A DNA stretch of 64,000 bases from Trichoplax adhaerens (taxonomy: Eukaryota; Placozoa; Uniplacotomia; Trichoplacea; Trichoplacidae), in NCBI RefSeq assembly GCF_000150275.1, contig NW_002060945.1, positions 9,135,650 to 9,199,649 on the forward strand, written 5' to 3'. Position numbers and translations under genes: made by a program. The notes under the pieces were generated by a model. It was not told the DNA's origin and did not search any database. It saw only the letters and a list, made by a program, of their open reading frames with translations. Shown in pieces: positions 62,133 through 64,000 of this stretch. Positions within the stretch are counted from its first letter, which is position 1; the number at the start of each line of letters is the position of its first letter.

Positions 62133-62518
62133 TCAAAAACCGCAAAACCTCGGATTAGAACTAGAGGTGGGAGCAATTAGAGAATCATTTTCGATTCTTA
62201 GCATGCATATGTTGCAGATGACAAAAAGGCTAAATTTAATTGCAGTTATTGCTAATAATGAAGTTACTGTGAGTTGAATATTAATTTTACTAGATTAATA
62301 AGGAACCCTCTAGCTACGAAGATTGAAAGAGAAATGAAAAAAGACGTGATAGCTCTAGCTGATCGATAACTGACAAGTAATTGCAACTTCTGCTACTAGT
62401 TCCATTAGAGTATTACGATCAGCCTTGGGTCTTGACATTTTCAAGATTAGCAAGACAACAGCTAAGATAAGTGAAGATCAAGAATCTATATGATAAACTC
62501 TATTTACTTACCAATCAT
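62133..62518 (-). CDS. Possible small two-helix membrane protein, three exons
   Basis: Exons from high to low coordinate: 62518-62512 (ATG ATT G before GTAAGT), 62461-62375, 62266-62133. The introns would be only about 50 and 108 bases, bounded by CTTAG and CTCACAG acceptors, and the phases agree, giving 75 residues. The product begins MIAVVLLILKMSRPKADRNT, forming a short hydrophobic stretch and a basic loop. A second helix ITAIKFSLFVICNICML and a serine-containing tail ending NPRFCGF follow. A competing reading joins an exon at about 62587-62517 (ICLHKIGRNEFSMIVAEIRHD, flanked by ATTTTTAG and GTAAGT) to the same region in another frame, ending QG-stop at 62419. The two readings cannot both be right. 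It may be a fragment of a larger receptor gene. Confidence 0.33.
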
Positions 62519-64000
62519 GCCTTATTTCTGCTACAATCATTGAAAATTCATTTCTACCTATCTTATGCAAACATATAGTACCCTAAAAATAATTACTTTG
62601 GGCTACTGTATTTCACCTATCTTAACTCAAGGTCGATCCTTTTTAGCGAGCAATTATCGTGGACGTATACTATCGTATAGCCCCATGAAAGTGAGCGAAA
62701 AAAGAAAAGAATGTCAACATATTTCTTCCTAGAAGCAAATCAAAAGTGGTTGGGATGGAAAAATTTCTTTCTTACGAATACAATCCAATGATTTCAATGT
62801 AATGGTTACTATCCACTATTTTACTATTGAACTTTATATAGCTATAGCTTGGCTATTTTTTCCCTTTATCTACATTCAACCTGAATGTTATTGTTTTATT
62901 ATTGATTAAATTATAATCTAATTGATAACAGTCTAGTTGAATACAATCATTGACAATTAATTAATATTGTTGATAAGATAAAATAGTCTAGATATAAACG
63001 AAACAAGTCATCAACAAAATAACAGACAATGCCATTGTTTTAAACAAACTTCAACTTATCTCAATTGAGTAGTCGATGAAAAATTATTTAGTTACAGGCC
63101 TTGCGCGATTAAAGCTGATTCAATTCTACTGATTTAAGAGCTATTTTCCCCTTGATTTAAGATTGGCTATCTTGAATAATCAATATCGGTATCTTTTTCC
63201 AACCCCAATGAAGTCATCGAAAGTAAGCTAGTAGCTTAGAACAGAAGAGCAAATACCAACAAACCTATTGAACTACCGTAGTCAAGAAAAAATAATAAAG
63301 ATTAAGAATTTGGAAAGACTGCCATAAATAAAATTGACTATGGTCATTCGATTCAAGTTATAGTGATTGGACTTCAGTATTTTTTAAAAGGTGAGTTAAA
63401 AATGAACTGAGCGATAGAAATAAGAGAGAGTAGGTAACTGAGATAGCCTAAGGATGTTTTTATACGTAAATTTTATTCTATTTTGTCATTGGTAAAGTCT
63501 AATTTCTTAGATTACTCTAAAAGAAGAATATATTCAATCATTATCTCTTTATTAATTCTATCTACTCTTTGAAAGAGAAAAATTGATCAAGCAAATTATC
63601 ATGAATAAAAGCAAAGTGGTAATATCACAACATAACACAAATTCTACTATAGTATGTTTAAATTACAGTAAAAGCAATGGATCAATGATTGATCCTCTCT
63701 CTCATCAAATGATCAGAAGTCAGATTCTAATCGAGTTATACAGGAGAGTAAAATTCGAAAACGACAATAATATAGATCGCTAATGACAATTACGACATGA
63801 AAGAGAAATCTAGATGCAGTACATTACAAGGAAAAATAAGATGGCAGTACACAACATACAACTTCTATCTTAGTAGTTTTAAACTATAGGATCAACAATT
63901 GATAGATTCATTTATCTTTCATCTTTTCACTTCAATGATTACAAATTAGTCCAATCGATTGGTAAATAAATGTCAATATAGCGAAAGATAAGACTCAAAT
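62519..64000. other. Right flank, nothing firmly recognised
   Basis: Short open frames only (for example 63583-63783, plus). A plus-strand segment ending at 63391 before GTGAGT reads IDYGHSIQVIVIGLQYFLK and might be an exon of a gene continuing past the window edge, but nothing supports it further. Confidence 0.35.

Noticed and set aside
1-64000. CRISPR arrays, rRNA or tRNA genes, and intact transposases
   Set aside because: No regularly spaced short repeats, no convincing tRNA A/B boxes, no rRNA stretches and no transposase or reverse-transcriptase motifs were seen by eye; a tRNAscan or RepeatMasker run would be decisive.

Overview
This looks like nuclear DNA of an early-branching animal. 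It is AT-rich, and its genes are split into many small exons by short introns (about 50 bases to 1 kb) with clean GT...AG borders. The gene set is animal: a neuroendocrine IA-2/phogrin-type receptor phosphatase, a SKI/DACH-domain nuclear protein, WDR12, METTL6 and a coiled-coil protein. Gene density and intron size fit a placozoan (Trichoplax/Hoilungia). That assignment is inference; no sequence search was run.

Layout. 1-5.8 kb: a degenerate 85-bp tandem repeat, then an intronless Sel1-repeat gene on the minus strand (1923-3623). 5.8-11.3 kb: a 17-exon minus-strand coiled-coil gene that I could thread in frame from start to stop. 11.3-18 kb: noncoding or unresolved sequence, less AT-rich from about 14.6 kb, with a threefold ~155-bp minisatellite and a hairpin; it leads into an intronless SKI/DACH-domain gene (18077-19984, plus). 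20-33.4 kb: a long AT-rich gene-poor stretch with one possible small secreted cysteine-containing gene. 33.4-40.7 kb: a complete 22-exon PTPRN (IA-2) family gene. 42.4-45.6 kb: a 14-exon WDR12 gene. 46.0-47.8 kb: a 5-exon METTL6 gene on the opposite strand, converging on WDR12. 48-56.7 kb: gene-poor sequence with tandem duplications and a perfect inverted repeat. 56.8-59.3 kb: a 7-exon multi-pass membrane protein apparently built from three tetraspan-like modules. 59.3-64 kb: mostly noncoding, with a possible small two-helix membrane protein on the minus strand.

The five multi-exon models were built by hand by matching splice sites and reading phases. Each one keeps an open frame through all its junctions, which is the main evidence for the coordinates. 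The genes do not form a pathway. WDR12 (60S ribosome assembly) and METTL6 (tRNA m3C32 methylation) are housekeeping neighbours. The IA-2 gene implies dense-core-vesicle biology. The strongest observation is the IA-2 homologue's phosphatase domain: it keeps the WPD aspartate and the NRY tyrosine that vertebrate IA-2 proteins have lost or altered, yet its P-loop reads HCNDGAGRAG.
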